A stretch of 64,000 nt of DNA, from assembly GCA_024372625.1 (NCBI GenBank), contig CP099605.1, positions 2,768,501-2,832,500 of the forward strand, in the 5' to 3' direction. Of this stretch, positions 27,383 through 36,775 are shown piece after piece (the stretch's first letter is position 1; the number at the start of each line of letters is the position of its first letter). The translations under genes and the position numbers were made by a program. Below the pieces are notes generated by a model. It had not been told where the DNA came from and did not search any database. It saw nothing but the letters and a program-made list of their open reading frames with translations. This stretch comes from Comamonadaceae bacterium OTU4NAUVB1 (GTDB lineage Bacteria > Pseudomonadota > Gammaproteobacteria > Burkholderiales > Burkholderiaceae_C).

Positions 27383-27783
27383 CAGCCCCCCGCGCCGGCT
27401 GGGGCCCGGGCCAGGCGCCGCACCGCGTCGAGCAGCTGCTCGCCGGTGAAGGGCTTGACGAGGTGTTCCGGCGCGCCGGCCTCGCCGCCGCGCGGGTCCT
27501 CGAACGCGCTGTCGCTGGCCGACAGCATCACCATCGGCAGGTCGTGGAAGTCCGGATGGCGACGCACGATCGCGCGGGTGCGCCAGCCGTCCAGGCGCGG
27601 CATCTGGATGTCGCAGAAGACGATGTCGGGTCGGGCGTCGGCCACGCGGGCCAGGCCCTCGAAGCCGTCCGCCGCCAGGAGCACCTCGCAGCCCCCCTGC
27701 GCGAGGAAGATCTCGGCGCTGCGACGCACGGTGTGGCTGTCGTCGATGACCAGCACCCGCCTCGGCGATCCGTTGGCACCCAT
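27382..27783 (-). CDS. pilG: Response regulator PilG (single receiver domain)
   Basis: CheY-like receiver, 133 residues. Asp14 and Asp15 (VLVIDDSHTVRRSAE), phospho-acceptor Asp58 (FCDIQMPRLDG), the Ser in MLSASDSAF and Lys in LVKPFTGEQ form the active site. The ATG at 27783 is preceded by AAGGAG at a seven-base spacing on the minus strand. It is the first chemosensory gene of the operon and lies 84 bases after the rubredoxin gene, with which it may be co-transcribed. Confidence 0.9.
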   Translation of the reverse strand: MGANGSPRRVLVIDDSHTVRRSAEIFLAQGGCEVLLAADGFEGLARVADARPDIVFCDIQMPRLDGWRTRAIVRRHPDFHDLPMVMLSASDSAFEDPRGGEAGAPEHLVKPFTGEQLLDAVRRLARAPAGAGG

Positions 27784-27867
27784 CGTCCGGCTCCTTGGTT
27801 GACCACGGACAGCGCCGATGGTCTCCGGCCCCACCGGGGACCGGGACGCACGGCGCTGTGCCATGCT

Positions 27868-28038
27868 TCAGATCTCGACCATTTCGAAATCTTCCTTGCG
27901 CGCACCGCACTCGGGACATGTCCAGTTCATCGGCACGTCGGCCCAGGCCGTGTTGGGCGCAATACCATCCTCCGGCACGCCCGCCGATTCGTCATAGATC
28001 CAGCCGCAGATCAGACACATCCAGGTTTTCGTATTCAT
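27868..28038 (-). CDS. Rubredoxin
   Basis: A 56-residue iron-sulfur electron carrier. Four cysteines bind one iron: two in MCLICGWIYDE and two in TCPECGARKEDFE, with the intervening PEDGIAPNTAWADVP typical of rubredoxins. It starts MNTKTWMCLI. It has its own predicted promoter and lies upstream of the pilG-chpA genes on the same strand, divergent from the thiD-like gene. Its electron partner is not evident here. Confidence 0.95.
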   Translation of the reverse strand: MNTKTWMCLICGWIYDESAGVPEDGIAPNTAWADVPMNWTCPECGARKEDFEMVEI

Positions 28039-28055
28039 CGCTGCTCAAAGTCCGT

Positions 28056-28083
28056 ATTCTAAAAATGCAACCCATGTATTCAA
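28056..28083 (-). promoter_or_regulatory. Predicted sigma-70 promoter of rubredoxin (and pilGHIJ-chpA)
   Basis: On the minus strand, TTGAAT (28083-28078) and TAGAAT (28061-28056) are separated by 16 bases. The start codon is 17 bases after the -10 box. This is the best complete -35/-10 pair seen in the window. Confidence 0.6.
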
Positions 28084-28135
28084 TCGCATGCAGGCTCGTG
28101 GCATATCGTTTTCAAGAATCTCCCCGGAGAGGCGA

Positions 28136-29137
28136 ATGAGAAACAAATTACTACCGGCGAGTGACAGCGCCGCAGGGCCCGCGAATCTTAACGATCCATC
28201 CGGCGCCGAGCCCGGAATCGACGACGACGCCACCGATGGCATGGAGGTCGAACTCGACCTCGATCCGCCCTGCGTGCTGGTCTTCAACGCCAGCGATCCG
28301 AGCGGCGCCGGCGGCCTCAACGGCGACGCCCTGGCGATCGCCTCGGTCGGCGCGCACATGCTGCCGGTGGTGACCGGCGCCTACGCGCGCGACACCGCGG
28401 AGATCTTCGAGCACTTCGCCTTCGACGAGGAGGCCGTGGCCGAGCAGGCCCGCGCCATCCTGGAGGACGTGGAGGTGCAGCTCATCAAGGTGGGCTTCGT
28501 CGGCTCGCCCGAGAACCTCGCGGGCATCGCCGGCATCGCCGCCGACTATCCCGAGACGCCCGTCGTCGCCTACATGCCCAACCTGTCGTGGTGGGACGAG
28601 GACCGCATCGAGGCCTATCTCGACGCCTTCCGCGAACTCGTGCTGCCGCAGGCCACCGTGCTGGTGGGCAATCACAGCACCCTGCGGCGCTGGCTGCTGC
28701 CCGACTGGGCCGGCGAGCGTCCCCCCACCGCGCGCGACATCGCGCGCGCGGCCGGCGAGCAGGGCACGCCGTTCACGCTGGTCACGGGCATCGTGCTGCC
28801 CGACCAGTACTTCGACAACGTGCTGGCGTCGCCGCAGGCGGTGCTGACCAGCGAGAAGTACGAACGCCTGGAGGCCGTGTTCGCCGGCGCCGGCGACACG
28901 CTCTCGGGCGCGCTCGCCGCGCTGCTCGCGAGCGGCACCGACCTGGTCGCCGCCACCGGCGAGGCGCTGAGCTACATGGACCGCTGCCTCGATGCGGGCT
29001 TCCGCCCCGGCATGGGCCACGTGCTGCCCGACCGCCTGTTCTGGGCCCAGCCCGAGGACGAGGGCGACGAGGACGCCGCCGGCAACCCACCCGACCCCTC
29101 CGACTTCGGGCTGCCGCCCCACGACACGCGTCATTGA
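28136..29137 (+). CDS. thiD: ThiD-like hydroxymethylpyrimidine/phosphomethylpyrimidine kinase (divergent)
   Basis: Ribokinase-fold kinase resembling ThiD, which phosphorylates HMP in thiamine synthesis. [20 protein letters not shown] aligns with the substrate loop, but the usual GGAGIQAD is altered. The C-terminal anion-hole motif reads [15 protein letters not shown], with Asp where ThiD commonly has Cys (GTGC). The ending [16 protein letters not shown] resembles the Burkholderia protein at the same locus. The ATG at 28136 has GGAGAGG just upstream; the frame opens at 28088. Length is 333 residues, with an acidic leader of about 40 residues and an acidic tail. True substrate is uncertain. Confidence 0.75.
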   Translation: MRNKLLPASDSAAGPANLNDPSGAEPGIDDDATDGMEVELDLDPPCVLVFNASDPSGAGGLNGDALAIASVGAHMLPVVTGAYARDTAEIFEHFAFDEEAVAEQARAILEDVEVQLIKVGFVGSPENLAGIAGIAADYPETPVVAYMPNLSWWDEDRIEAYLDAFRELVLPQATVLVGNHSTLRRWLLPDWAGERPPTARDIARAAGEQGTPFTLVTGIVLPDQYFDNVLASPQAVLTSEKYERLEAVFAGAGDTLSGALAALLASGTDLVAATGEALSYMDRCLDAGFRPGMGHVLPDRLFWAQPEDEGDEDAAGNPPDPSDFGLPPHDTRH

Positions 29138-29205
29138 GCGCCCGGGTGCCGCGGCGACCCGCCCGGCGCCATCCCTCGCATTTCCATCTTTCCCTGCGCA
29201 TCGCC

Positions 29206-30495
29206 ATGGCCCACATCGACACCAACGACCTCCTCTTCGAACGCGCCCGCGCCGTCATCCCCGGAGGCGTGAACTCGCCCGTGCGCGCCTTCAAGGCCGT
29301 CGGCGGCACGCCGCGCTTCGTGCAGCGCGCCCGGGGCGCCTACTTCTGGGACGCCAACGACAAGCGCTTCATCGACTACATCGGCTCGTGGGGGCCGATG
29401 ATCCTGGGCCACGGCCACCCGGCGGTGGTGGAGGCGGTGCAGAAGGCGGTGCAGGACGGCTTCTCCTTCGGCGCCCCGACCGAGCGCGAGATCGAGCTGG
29501 CCGAGGCCATCCTGGCGCTGGTGCCGTCGATGGAGATGGTGCGGCTGGTCAGTTCCGGCACCGAGGCGGCGATGAGCGCGCTGCGCCTGGCGCGCGGCGC
29601 CACCGGCCGCAAGATGATCGTCAAGTTCGAGGGCTGCTACCACGGGCATGCCGACGCGCTGCTGGTGAAGGCCGGCTCGGGCCTCGCGACCTTCGGCAAC
29701 CCGACCTCGGCCGGCGTGCCGCCGGAGGTGGTGCAGCACACGCTGGTGCTGGAGTACAACAACCTCGCGCAGCTGGACGAGGCCTTCGCGCTGCACGGCG
29801 CGGACATCGCCTGCCTGATGATCGAGGCCATCGCGGGCAACATGAACTTCATCCGCGCCACGCCCGAGTTCGCCCGCCGCTGCCGTGAGCTGTGCACGAG
29901 GCACGGCGCGCTGCTGGTCTTCGACGAGGTGATGACGGGCTTCCGCGTCGGCCTGCACGGCGCCCAGGGCGTCCTGGGCGTGGTGCCGGACATCACCGTG
30001 CTGGGCAAGGTGATCGGTGGCGGCATGCCGCTGGCGGCCTTCGGCGGGCCGCGTGCCGTCATGGAACTGCTCGCGCCGCTCGGGCCGGTCTACCAGGCCG
30101 GCACGCTGTCGGGCAATCCGGTGGCGACCGCCTGTGGCCTCGCGACCCTGAAGGAGATCGCCCGCCCCGGCTTCTACGAGGCACTTTCGGCGCGCACGCG
30201 CTCGCTGGTCGAGGGCCTGACGGCGGCCGCCGCGGCCGAGGGCGTGCCCTTCTGCGGCGACAGCGAGGGCGGCATGTTCGGCTTCTTCCTGATGGACACG
30301 CTGCCGCAGAACTACGCCACCGTCATGACCACCGACAACGCGCGGTTCAACGCCCTCTTCCACGGCCTGCTCGACCGCGGCGTCTACATCGCGCCGGCGC
30401 TCTACGAGGCCGGCTTCGTGAGCGCGGCGCACACCGGCGCGGACGTCGCGGAGACCGTCGCGGCGGCGCGCGAGGTCTTTCGCACGCTGGGCTGA
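29206..30495 (+). CDS. hemL: Glutamate-1-semialdehyde 2,1-aminomutase
   Basis: PLP enzyme that converts glutamate-1-semialdehyde to 5-aminolevulinate, the step after HemA. PLP-binding Lys268 is in [17 protein letters not shown], and [12 protein letters not shown] holds the cofactor-contacting Asp. The N-terminus has [16 protein letters not shown], the family signature. The 429-residue length is normal. The start ATG gives [11 protein letters not shown]; the open frame upstream is antisense-like noise within the thiD-like gene. Confidence 0.97.
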   Translation: MAHIDTNDLLFERARAVIPGGVNSPVRAFKAVGGTPRFVQRARGAYFWDANDKRFIDYIGSWGPMILGHGHPAVVEAVQKAVQDGFSFGAPTEREIELAEAILALVPSMEMVRLVSSGTEAAMSALRLARGATGRKMIVKFEGCYHGHADALLVKAGSGLATFGNPTSAGVPPEVVQHTLVLEYNNLAQLDEAFALHGADIACLMIEAIAGNMNFIRATPEFARRCRELCTRHGALLVFDEVMTGFRVGLHGAQGVLGVVPDITVLGKVIGGGMPLAAFGGPRAVMELLAPLGPVYQAGTLSGNPVATACGLATLKEIARPGFYEALSARTRSLVEGLTAAAAAEGVPFCGDSEGGMFGFFLMDTLPQNYATVMTTDNARFNALFHGLLDRGVYIAPALYEAGFVSAAHTGADVAETVAAAREVFRTLG

Positions 30496-30579
30496 CACAC
30501 CGGCGGCGGGCGGGTGCGCCCTCCAACGGCGTCCGCCTGCCAGGGCACGACGCCGCCCGGACGGGCGCCATTGCCGGCG

Positions 30580-30711
30580 TCAGCCGCCCATCAGCCGCCA
30601 GCCGATGTTGAGCATGCCGGCCATGACCATCGCCATGACGACGACGATCAGCCAGGCCACCCAGCGCGGCCGGGGCGTGTCGACGGCGTCGTCGTCGTGC
30701 TTCGGGGCCAT
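30580..30711 (-). CDS. 43-residue single-pass membrane protein after purH
   Basis: Function not recognised. The protein starts MAPKHDDDAVDTPRPR, followed by one strong hydrophobic helix (about residues 17-34) and a short tail ending GWRLMGG. It begins six bases after the purH stop, in the same direction, so it is probably the last gene of dusB-fis-purH. The acidic N-terminus followed by a single helix looks like a genuine small protein, but no homologue is known to me. Confidence 0.55.
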   Translation of the reverse strand: MAPKHDDDAVDTPRPRWVAWLIVVVMAMVMAGMLNIGWRLMGG

Positions 30712-30716
30712 CGGGC

Positions 30717-32315
30717 TCAATGCCGGAAGTGGCGCACGCCCGAGAGCACCATCACCACGCCGCGCTCGTCGGCCGCGTCGATGACCTCCTGGTCGCGCAT
30801 CGAGCCGCCCGGCTGGATCACGCAGCTCGCGCCGGCGTCGACCACCACGTCCAGGCCGTCGCGGAACGGGAAGAAGGCGTCGCTCGCCACCGCCGTGTCC
30901 TTGAGGGACAGGCCGGCGTGCTCGGCCTTGATGCTGGCGATGCGCGCCGAGTCGAGCCGGCTCATCTGGCCCGCGCCGACGCCCATCGTCATGCCGCCGG
31001 CGCAGAACACGATGGCGTTGCTCTTGACGTACTTGGCGACCTTCCAGGCGAACAGCAGGTCCTGCAGCTGCGCGGGCGTCGGCTGGCGCTGGCTGACGAC
31101 CTTGAGTTCGCTCTCGGCCAGCACGCGGTTGTCGGCCGTCTGCATCAGCAGGCCGGAGCCGACGCGCTTGACGTCCACGGCGTTGCGGCCGTTGTCCCAG
31201 TCGGAAGCGCCGCCCGCGGGCAACGCGATCTCCAGCACGCGCACGTTGGCCTTGGCCTTGAACACCGCCAGCGCCTCGGGCGTGAAGCCCGGCGCCATCA
31301 GCACCTCGACGAACTGCTTGCTCACGGCCTGCGCGGCGGTGGCGTCCACCGGGCGGTTGAAGGCGATGATGCCGCCGAAGGCCGAGGTCGGATCGGTCTT
31401 GAAGGCCTTGGCATAGGCCTCCAGCGCGTCGGTGCCGACGGCCACGCCGCAGGGGTTGGCGTGCTTGACGATCACGCAGGCCGGGGCGTCGAAGCCCTTG
31501 ACGCACTCCCAGGCCGCATCGGCGTCGGCGATGTTGTTGTAGCTCAGCTCCTTGCCCTGCAACTGCTTGGCCGTGACCAGCGAGCCCGGCGCCGGATGCA
31601 GGTCGCGGTAGAACGCGGCCTGCTGGTGCGGGTTCTCGCCGTAACGCAGGTCCTGCAGCTTGACGAAACGGCCGTTGCTCTGCGCCGGGAACGGGGTGCG
31701 CACCGGCGCGGCCTGGCCGGCGCTGGCCTCGAAGTCGATGGCCGAGAGGTAGTCGCTGATGGCGCCGTCGTAGTCGGCGATGCGGTTGAAGGCGGCCACG
31801 GAGAAGCCGAACTTCGTCCGGTCGCTCAACTTGCCGTCGGCCTTCAGTTCGGCCAGGGCGACCGCGTACTGCGACGCGTCGGTCAGCACGCCGACGTCCT
31901 TCCAGTTCTTGGCGGCGCTGCGCACCATCGCCGGACCGCCGATGTCGATGTTCTCGATCGCGTCCTCCAGCGTGCAGCCGGCCTTGGCGACGGTGGCCTC
32001 GAACGGGTAGAGGTTCACCACCAGCAGGTCGATGGCGTCGATGCCGTGCGCCTCGATGGCCGCCACGTGGGCCGGCAGGTCGCGCCGCGCCAGCAGACCG
32101 CCATGGATCTTGGGATGCAGGGTCTTCACGCGACCGTCGAGCATCTCGGGGAAGCCGGTGTGGTCGGCCACCTCGGTCACGGGCAGGCCGGCGTCGGCCA
32201 GCAGCTTCGCGGTCCCGCCGGTCGACAGCAGCCGGATGCCCAGGGCGTGCAGCGCCTGGGCGAATTCGAGGATGCCCGTCTTGTCGGAGACGGAGAGGAG
32301 TGCGGTCGATGCCAT
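30717..32315 (-). CDS. purH: Bifunctional AICAR transformylase/IMP cyclohydrolase
   Basis: Carries out the last two steps of purine synthesis. The N-terminal IMP cyclohydrolase/MGS-like domain starts [18 protein letters not shown], with STGGTAKLL and [13 protein letters not shown]. The C-terminal AICAR transformylase domain carries [11 protein letters not shown] (Lys-His pair) and a C-terminal FFPFRDGLD. The 532-residue length fits. It follows fis by 31 bases. Regulation is not evident; no PurR-type site was recognised. Confidence 0.96.
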   Translation of the reverse strand: MASTALLSVSDKTGILEFAQALHALGIRLLSTGGTAKLLADAGLPVTEVADHTGFPEMLDGRVKTLHPKIHGGLLARRDLPAHVAAIEAHGIDAIDLLVVNLYPFEATVAKAGCTLEDAIENIDIGGPAMVRSAAKNWKDVGVLTDASQYAVALAELKADGKLSDRTKFGFSVAAFNRIADYDGAISDYLSAIDFEASAGQAAPVRTPFPAQSNGRFVKLQDLRYGENPHQQAAFYRDLHPAPGSLVTAKQLQGKELSYNNIADADAAWECVKGFDAPACVIVKHANPCGVAVGTDALEAYAKAFKTDPTSAFGGIIAFNRPVDATAAQAVSKQFVEVLMAPGFTPEALAVFKAKANVRVLEIALPAGGASDWDNGRNAVDVKRVGSGLLMQTADNRVLAESELKVVSQRQPTPAQLQDLLFAWKVAKYVKSNAIVFCAGGMTMGVGAGQMSRLDSARIASIKAEHAGLSLKDTAVASDAFFPFRDGLDVVVDAGASCVIQPGGSMRDQEVIDAADERGVVMVLSGVRHFRH

Positions 32316-32346
32316 GGATTGATCTATCTCGGTTGATGCGTGGGAA

Positions 32347-32583
32347 TTACTTGATGAGCTTGTGGTCGACCAGCTTCTTGCGCAGCGTGTTGCGGTTGAG
32401 GCCGAGCCACTGCGCGGCGCGCGACTGGTTGCCCTCGGCGCGCGCCATGACCACCTCCAGCAGGGGCTTTTCCACCACGCGCACGAGCATGTCGTACATG
32501 CCGTCGGGCTCGATGCCGTGGAGGTCGCGGAAATAGATTTCGAGGCTGTTCCTGACGCACTCGTCGATGTTCTTCTTGCTCAT
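32347..32583 (-). CDS. fis: Fis-family DNA-binding protein
   Basis: Nucleoid-associated regulator. The 78-residue product has the C-terminal helix-turn-helix [20 protein letters not shown] (about residues 52-71), closely matching Fis. The N-terminal part is shorter and more divergent than in E. coli Fis (98 residues), as usual in Burkholderiales. It lies directly after dusB, the same order as the dusB-fis operon of enterics. Confidence 0.93.
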   Translation of the reverse strand: MSKKNIDECVRNSLEIYFRDLHGIEPDGMYDMLVRVVEKPLLEVVMARAEGNQSRAAQWLGLNRNTLRKKLVDHKLIK

Positions 32584-32641
32584 GGGCTCGAGGTCTGTCG
32601 TTGGTTCTGTCGTGTCGCCCGACCCGGTCGGTCGGGCGCGC

Positions 32642-33715
32642 TCACCGTGCGGCCGCGGTGGCGGCCTCCTGGTGCGTGTCCGCGTCGTCGTCGGTGTCGT
32701 CCGTCGGCGCGTCGCGATGGGCCGGGATGCGTTGCATGCGGGTGGCGAGGTCCTCGAAGTAGTCCGACACCGCCTGCCACTGCGCCTCGCACTCCTCGAT
32801 GGCGTTCATGCCGGCGCGGAAGGCCTCGCCCCCCGGGAGCGCGCGCACGTACCAGCCGATGTGCTTGCGCGCGGTGCGCACGCCGCTGTGCTCGCCGTAG
32901 AGCGCGTGGTGCTCGCGCAGGTGGTCGAGCAGCAGGCGGCGCACCTCGGCGACGAGCGGCGGCGCGAGGTGCGTGCCGGTCGCCAGGAAGTGCGCGATCT
33001 CCCGGAAGATCCAGGGCCGGCCCTGCGCCGCGCGGCCGATCATCACGGCATCGGCGCCGGTCGCAGCCAGCACGTCGCGCGCCTTCTCGGGCGTCGTGAT
33101 GTCGCCGTTGGCCACCACCGGCACGCGCACCGCGGCCTTGACGGCGGCGATGGTGTCGTACTCGGCGGCGCCCTTGTAGCCCTGCTCGCGCGTGCGGCCG
33201 TGCACGGTGAGCATGCGCACGCCGGCGGCCTCGAAGTCGCGCGCCAGCTTGACGGCGTTGCGGTGGTCGGCGCTCCAGCCGGTGCGCATCTTGAGCGTCA
33301 CCGGCACGCCGTGCGGGGCGGCGGCGGCCACCACCGCGGCGGCGATCTCCAGGGCCAGCGGCTCGTCGCGCATCAGGGCCGAGCCGGCCCACTTGTTGCA
33401 GACCTTCTTGGCCGGGCAGCCCATGTTGATGTCGATGACCTGCGCGCCGCGATCGATGTTGTAGCGCGCCGCGTCGGCCATCATGGCCGCGTCGGTGCCG
33501 GCGATCTGCACCGCGATCGGACCGGGCTCGCCGGTGTGGTCGGCACGGCGCGAGGTCTTGAGCGTGTGCCAGAGGTCGCGCCGCGAGGTGACCATCTCGC
33601 TGACCGCGTAGCCCGCGCCGAGCGAGCGGCACAGGCTGCGGAAAGGCCGGTCCGTGACGCCCGCCATGGGCGCGACGAAAAGACGGTTCTCCAGCGCGAC
33701 GGGGCCGATCTGCAT
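32642..33715 (-). CDS. dusB: tRNA-dihydrouridine synthase DusB
   Basis: FMN-dependent enzyme that reduces uridine in tRNA D-loops. VAPMAGVTDRPFRSL starts the TIM barrel. The catalytic Cys lies in NMGCPAKKVCNKWAGSAL (the second Cys, before NK), and HGRTREQGYKG and GDI are in the FMN site. The ATG at 33715 gives MQIGPVALENRLF and 357 residues; the open frame upstream is antisense to other genes. The C-terminal 30 residues are acidic and low in complexity. A TAGAAT box on the minus strand (33766-33771) is a candidate -10. Confidence 0.95.
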   Translation of the reverse strand: MQIGPVALENRLFVAPMAGVTDRPFRSLCRSLGAGYAVSEMVTSRRDLWHTLKTSRRADHTGEPGPIAVQIAGTDAAMMADAARYNIDRGAQVIDINMGCPAKKVCNKWAGSALMRDEPLALEIAAAVVAAAAPHGVPVTLKMRTGWSADHRNAVKLARDFEAAGVRMLTVHGRTREQGYKGAAEYDTIAAVKAAVRVPVVANGDITTPEKARDVLAATGADAVMIGRAAQGRPWIFREIAHFLATGTHLAPPLVAEVRRLLLDHLREHHALYGEHSGVRTARKHIGWYVRALPGGEAFRAGMNAIEECEAQWQAVSDYFEDLATRMQRIPAHRDAPTDDTDDDADTHQEAATAAAR

Positions 33716-33874
33716 GGTGGGAAGGGAGAGGTGCGAGCCAGGTCGCTGCTGAAAAATTAGGCACGATTCTAACGAATCCGCATTTCGGACAGTGAAACGT
33801 TCGGCGCCGCGCCTGCCGCCCTGCGCTCCCGCCGGCGCGGCGCGCTCTCCGACGCCGTGGTGCCCGCGCGTTCC

Positions 33875-33880
33875 TATACT
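33875..33880 (+). promoter_or_regulatory. Predicted -10 box just before the YqaA-like gene
   Basis: TATACT ends nine bases before the ATG at 33890, so the transcript would have almost no leader. No good -35 box. Confidence 0.35.
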
Positions 33881-33889
33881 CCGGCGCAC

Positions 33890-34360
33890 ATGCAAGCCTG
33901 GCTCGACTCCATCTTGGCGCTGCTGGCGCTGCCCGAATACGGGCTCTCCACCGTCTTCATGGCGGCGTTCGTCTCGGCGACGCTGGTGCCGGTGGGGTCG
34001 GAGCCGATCCTCTTCGGCCTGCTCAAGCTCAATCCCGACATGCTCTGGTCGGCCATCGGCGTGGCCACCCTGGGCAACACGCTGGGCGGCATGGTGACCT
34101 GGTGGATGGGCTACGGCGCCCACCGGGTGGCCGACAAGTACTCGCACTCCAAGCACCACGTGCGCGTGCTCGGCTGGCTGGAGCACCTGGGGCCCAAGGC
34201 CTGCCTGCTGAGCTGGCTGCCGCTGGTGGGCGACCCCCTGTGCGCGGTGGCGGGCTGGCTGAAGATGCCGTTCTGGCGCTGCACGGGCTACATGGCCATC
34301 GGCAAGTTCGCGCGCTACGTGACGATGACCTTCGCCCTGCTCTACCTCTTCCCGGAATGA
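33890..34360 (+). CDS. yqaA: YqaA/SNARE-associated (DedA-like) small membrane protein
   Basis: Inner-membrane protein of the VTT/DedA superfamily, YqaA subfamily, 156 residues. Hydrophobic segments lie at about residues 12-33, 42-62 and 100-125. GSEPILFGLL, LGNTLGGMVTWWMGY and LPLVGDPLCAVAGWL match the conserved VTT core including the re-entrant loop. Physiological role is unknown; DedA relatives act in membrane lipid transport and proton-motive-force maintenance. The ATG at 33890 gives the family start MQAWLDSI; the frame opens at 33857. Confidence 0.85.
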   Translation: MQAWLDSILALLALPEYGLSTVFMAAFVSATLVPVGSEPILFGLLKLNPDMLWSAIGVATLGNTLGGMVTWWMGYGAHRVADKYSHSKHHVRVLGWLEHLGPKACLLSWLPLVGDPLCAVAGWLKMPFWRCTGYMAIGKFARYVTMTFALLYLFPE

Positions 34361-34388
34361 GCGGGCCGCGCGGGCGCGTTGCGCCCCC

Positions 34389-35360
34389 ATGCCTTCTCCC
34401 GCATCCATGACCGATTCTCCCGACACATCGCCGCGCATCGTCGTGCTCGGCAGCCTCAACATGGACCTGGTGGTGCGCGTGCCTCGCGCGCCCGCCGCCG
34501 GCGAGACCCTGCAGGGCCGCTCGATCGACCACGTGCCCGGCGGCAAGGGCGGCAACCAGGCCGTGGCCTGCGCGCGCCAGGGCGCGCGGGTGCGGCTCGT
34601 GGGCTGCGTGGGCGACGACGCCCACGGACGCGCCCTGCGCGAGGCGCTCGAGCGCGACGGCATCGACACCGCGTCGGTCGCCGTCGACGCCACCGCGCCC
34701 ACCGGCACCGCGCTGGTGATGGTGGAGGACGGCGGGCAGAACCGCATCGTGGTCATCGCGGGCGCCAACGCGCGGGTCGCGATCGACGAGGCGGCGCTGG
34801 GCCGGCAGCTCGAGGGCGCGGACTTCCTGATCGCCCAGTTCGAGACGCCGATCGCGCAGGTGGCACGCGCCCTGCGCGCGGCCGGGCGCGCCGGCTGCAG
34901 GGTGCTGCTCAACCCGTCTCCGGCGCAACCCGTGGACGATGCGTGGTGGACGCTGATCGACACGCTGGTGGTCAACGAGGTCGAGGCGCACATGCTCTCC
35001 GGCCACGTCGCCGAGTCGCCGGCGGACGCCGCGGCGGCCGGCCAGGCGCTGCGCCGGCGCGGCGTCGCGCGCGTGGTCGTGACGCTGGGAGCACGCGGCG
35101 CGGTGGCGGTCGACGCACGCGGCGCGCGCCATCACGCGGCGCCGGAGGTCGAGGTGGTGGACACCACCGCCGCCGGCGACACGTTCCTGGGCGCGCTGGC
35201 CGTGGCGCTCGCGCGCGACGGCGACCTCGACGCCGCCGTGCGCCTGGGCATCCGGGCCGGCGCGCTGTGCGTCGGGCGCCCCGGCGCGCAACCCTCCGTG
35301 CCACGCCGCGCCGACGTGCTGCGCGGCCCCGTCCCACCCGCCTGGACCGTCCTCCCATGA
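34389..35360 (+). CDS. rbsK: Ribokinase
   Basis: PfkB-family kinase that phosphorylates ribose at O-5. Motif 1 is [16 protein letters not shown] and the catalytic base is in [16 protein letters not shown] (Asp of AGD); VNEVEAHML and VTLGARGAV line the nucleotide site. At 323 residues it is close to normal; an in-frame ATG at 34407 would give a slightly shorter N-terminus. The stop overlaps the start of the degenerate rbsD (ATGA). No ribose transporter genes lie in the window. Confidence 0.9.
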   Translation: MPSPASMTDSPDTSPRIVVLGSLNMDLVVRVPRAPAAGETLQGRSIDHVPGGKGGNQAVACARQGARVRLVGCVGDDAHGRALREALERDGIDTASVAVDATAPTGTALVMVEDGGQNRIVVIAGANARVAIDEAALGRQLEGADFLIAQFETPIAQVARALRAAGRAGCRVLLNPSPAQPVDDAWWTLIDTLVVNEVEAHMLSGHVAESPADAAAAGQALRRRGVARVVVTLGARGAVAVDARGARHHAAPEVEVVDTTAAGDTFLGALAVALARDGDLDAAVRLGIRAGALCVGRPGAQPSVPRRADVLRGPVPPAWTVLP

Positions 35361-35523
35361 AACGCACCGCCCTGCTCCACCCCGAACTCTCGCGCACCAT
35401 CGCCCTGCTCGGCCACGGCGACATGGTGGTGATCGGCGATGCCGGCCTGCCGGTGCCGGACGGCGCACGGGCGAGTGCTCGCCCCATGCCAACATCGTGC
35501 TGGTCGCCGGGGTGACGTTCTGA
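35357..35523 (+). pseudogene. rbsD: D-ribose pyranase rbsD remnant with internal deletion and frameshift
   Basis: The first 35 or so codons ([14 protein letters not shown], then [19 protein letters not shown]) are clearly RbsD. Starting near 35464 in a different frame the sequence reads [19 protein letters not shown] and then a stop, which is the conserved RbsD C-terminus. About 75-85 codons between them are missing and the two ends are out of frame. The junction lies at about 35458-35467. RbsD interconverts ribose pyranose and furanose to feed RbsK; this copy cannot make that enzyme. The reading is from sequence, with the family pattern from memory. Confidence 0.85.
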
Positions 35524-35590
35524 GCCGGCGCCGCGGCGGCGACGACCGGGACGGGCATCGCGCCGTCGCGACCCCTGTCCGCAAGGACGC

Positions 35591-36682
35591 TCAGGAACTG
35601 AACAGGAAGTTCATCACGTCGCCGTCCTTGACGACGTAGTCCTTGCCTTCGGCGCGCATCTTGCCGGCGTCCTTGGCGCCCTGCTCGCCCTTGAAGGCGA
35701 CAAAGTCGGCGTAGGCGATGGTCTGGGCGCGGATGTAGCCCTTCTCGAAGTCGGTGTGGATCACGCCGGCCGCCTGCGGGCCGGTGTCGCCGACATGGAT
35801 GGTCCAGGCCCGCACTTCCTTCACGCCGGCGGTGAAATAGGTCTGCAGGCCCAGCAGCGTGTAGGCCGCGCGGATCAGGCGGTTCAGGCCTGGCTCCTCC
35901 TGGCCGATCTCGGCCAGGAACATGGCCTTGTCCTCGTCGTCCATCTCGGAGAGTTCGGCCTCGATCTTGGCGCAGATGGCCACCACGGGCGCCTTCTGTT
36001 TCGCGGCGTAGTCGCTCAGGCGGTCGAGGAAGGGGTTGTTCTCGAAGCCGTCCTCGGCCACGTTGGCGACGAACATCGCCGGCTTGGCCGTGATGAGCGT
36101 GAAGGACTTCACCAGCGGCTGCTCCTCCTTGGTGAAGGACAGCGCGCGCACCGGCGTGTTCTCGTTGAGCGCGGCCTGGCAGCGCTCGAGCAGGCCGACG
36201 AGCTTCTGCGCCTCCTTGTCGCCCGAGCGGGCCACCTTGGTGTGGCGGTGCAGCGCCTTCTCGACCGTGGCCAGGTCGGCCAGGCAGAGCTCGGTCTGGA
36301 TGACCTCGATGTCGGAGATCGGGTCGACCTTGCCGGCGACGTGGATCACGTTGTCGTCCTCGAAGCAGCGCACCACGTTGACCGTGGCGTCGGTCTCGCG
36401 GATGTGGGCGAGGAACTTGTTGCCCAGGCCCTCGCCGGTGCTGGCGCCGGCCACGAGGCCGGCGATGTCGACGAACTCGACGATGGCCGGCACGACGCGC
36501 TCGGGCTGCACGATCTGGCTCAGGGCCGCGAGGCGCGGATCGGGCACCTCGACCACGCCGACGTTCGGCTCGATGGTGCAGAACGGATAGTTCTCCGCCG
36601 CGATGCCGGCCTTGGTCAGCGCGTTGAAAAGGGTGGATTTACCGACGTTGGGCAGGCCGACGATGCCGCACTTCAAGCTCAT
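35591..36682 (-). CDS. ychF: Redox-regulated ATPase YchF
   Basis: Obg-related P-loop protein that prefers ATP over [20 protein letters not shown] is the P-loop at residues 7-23, [19 protein letters not shown] carries switch II and a TGS-like C-terminal domain ends in [15 protein letters not shown]. The 363-residue length is exact for YchF. AGAGGA lies upstream of the ATG, and a TAAAAT -10 candidate is at 36708-36713 on the minus strand. It converges on the rbsD remnant. Confidence 0.97.
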   Translation of the reverse strand: MSLKCGIVGLPNVGKSTLFNALTKAGIAAENYPFCTIEPNVGVVEVPDPRLAALSQIVQPERVVPAIVEFVDIAGLVAGASTGEGLGNKFLAHIRETDATVNVVRCFEDDNVIHVAGKVDPISDIEVIQTELCLADLATVEKALHRHTKVARSGDKEAQKLVGLLERCQAALNENTPVRALSFTKEEQPLVKSFTLITAKPAMFVANVAEDGFENNPFLDRLSDYAAKQKAPVVAICAKIEAELSEMDDEDKAMFLAEIGQEEPGLNRLIRAAYTLLGLQTYFTAGVKEVRAWTIHVGDTGPQAAGVIHTDFEKGYIRAQTIAYADFVAFKGEQGAKDAGKMRAEGKDYVVKDGDVMNFLFSS

Positions 36683-36775
36683 GGATGTCCTCTGGAATCA
36701 ACCCGCGATTTTAGGGCGCGGGTGGGCCGGCGGGACCGATGGCCCACGATTCGACCTTTCGCCCCGCTTCCGGGG

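Noticed and set aside
35357..35523. A simple frameshift sequencing error in rbsD
   Set aside because: Restoring the frame by one base would still leave about 80 codons missing, so a deletion is needed.
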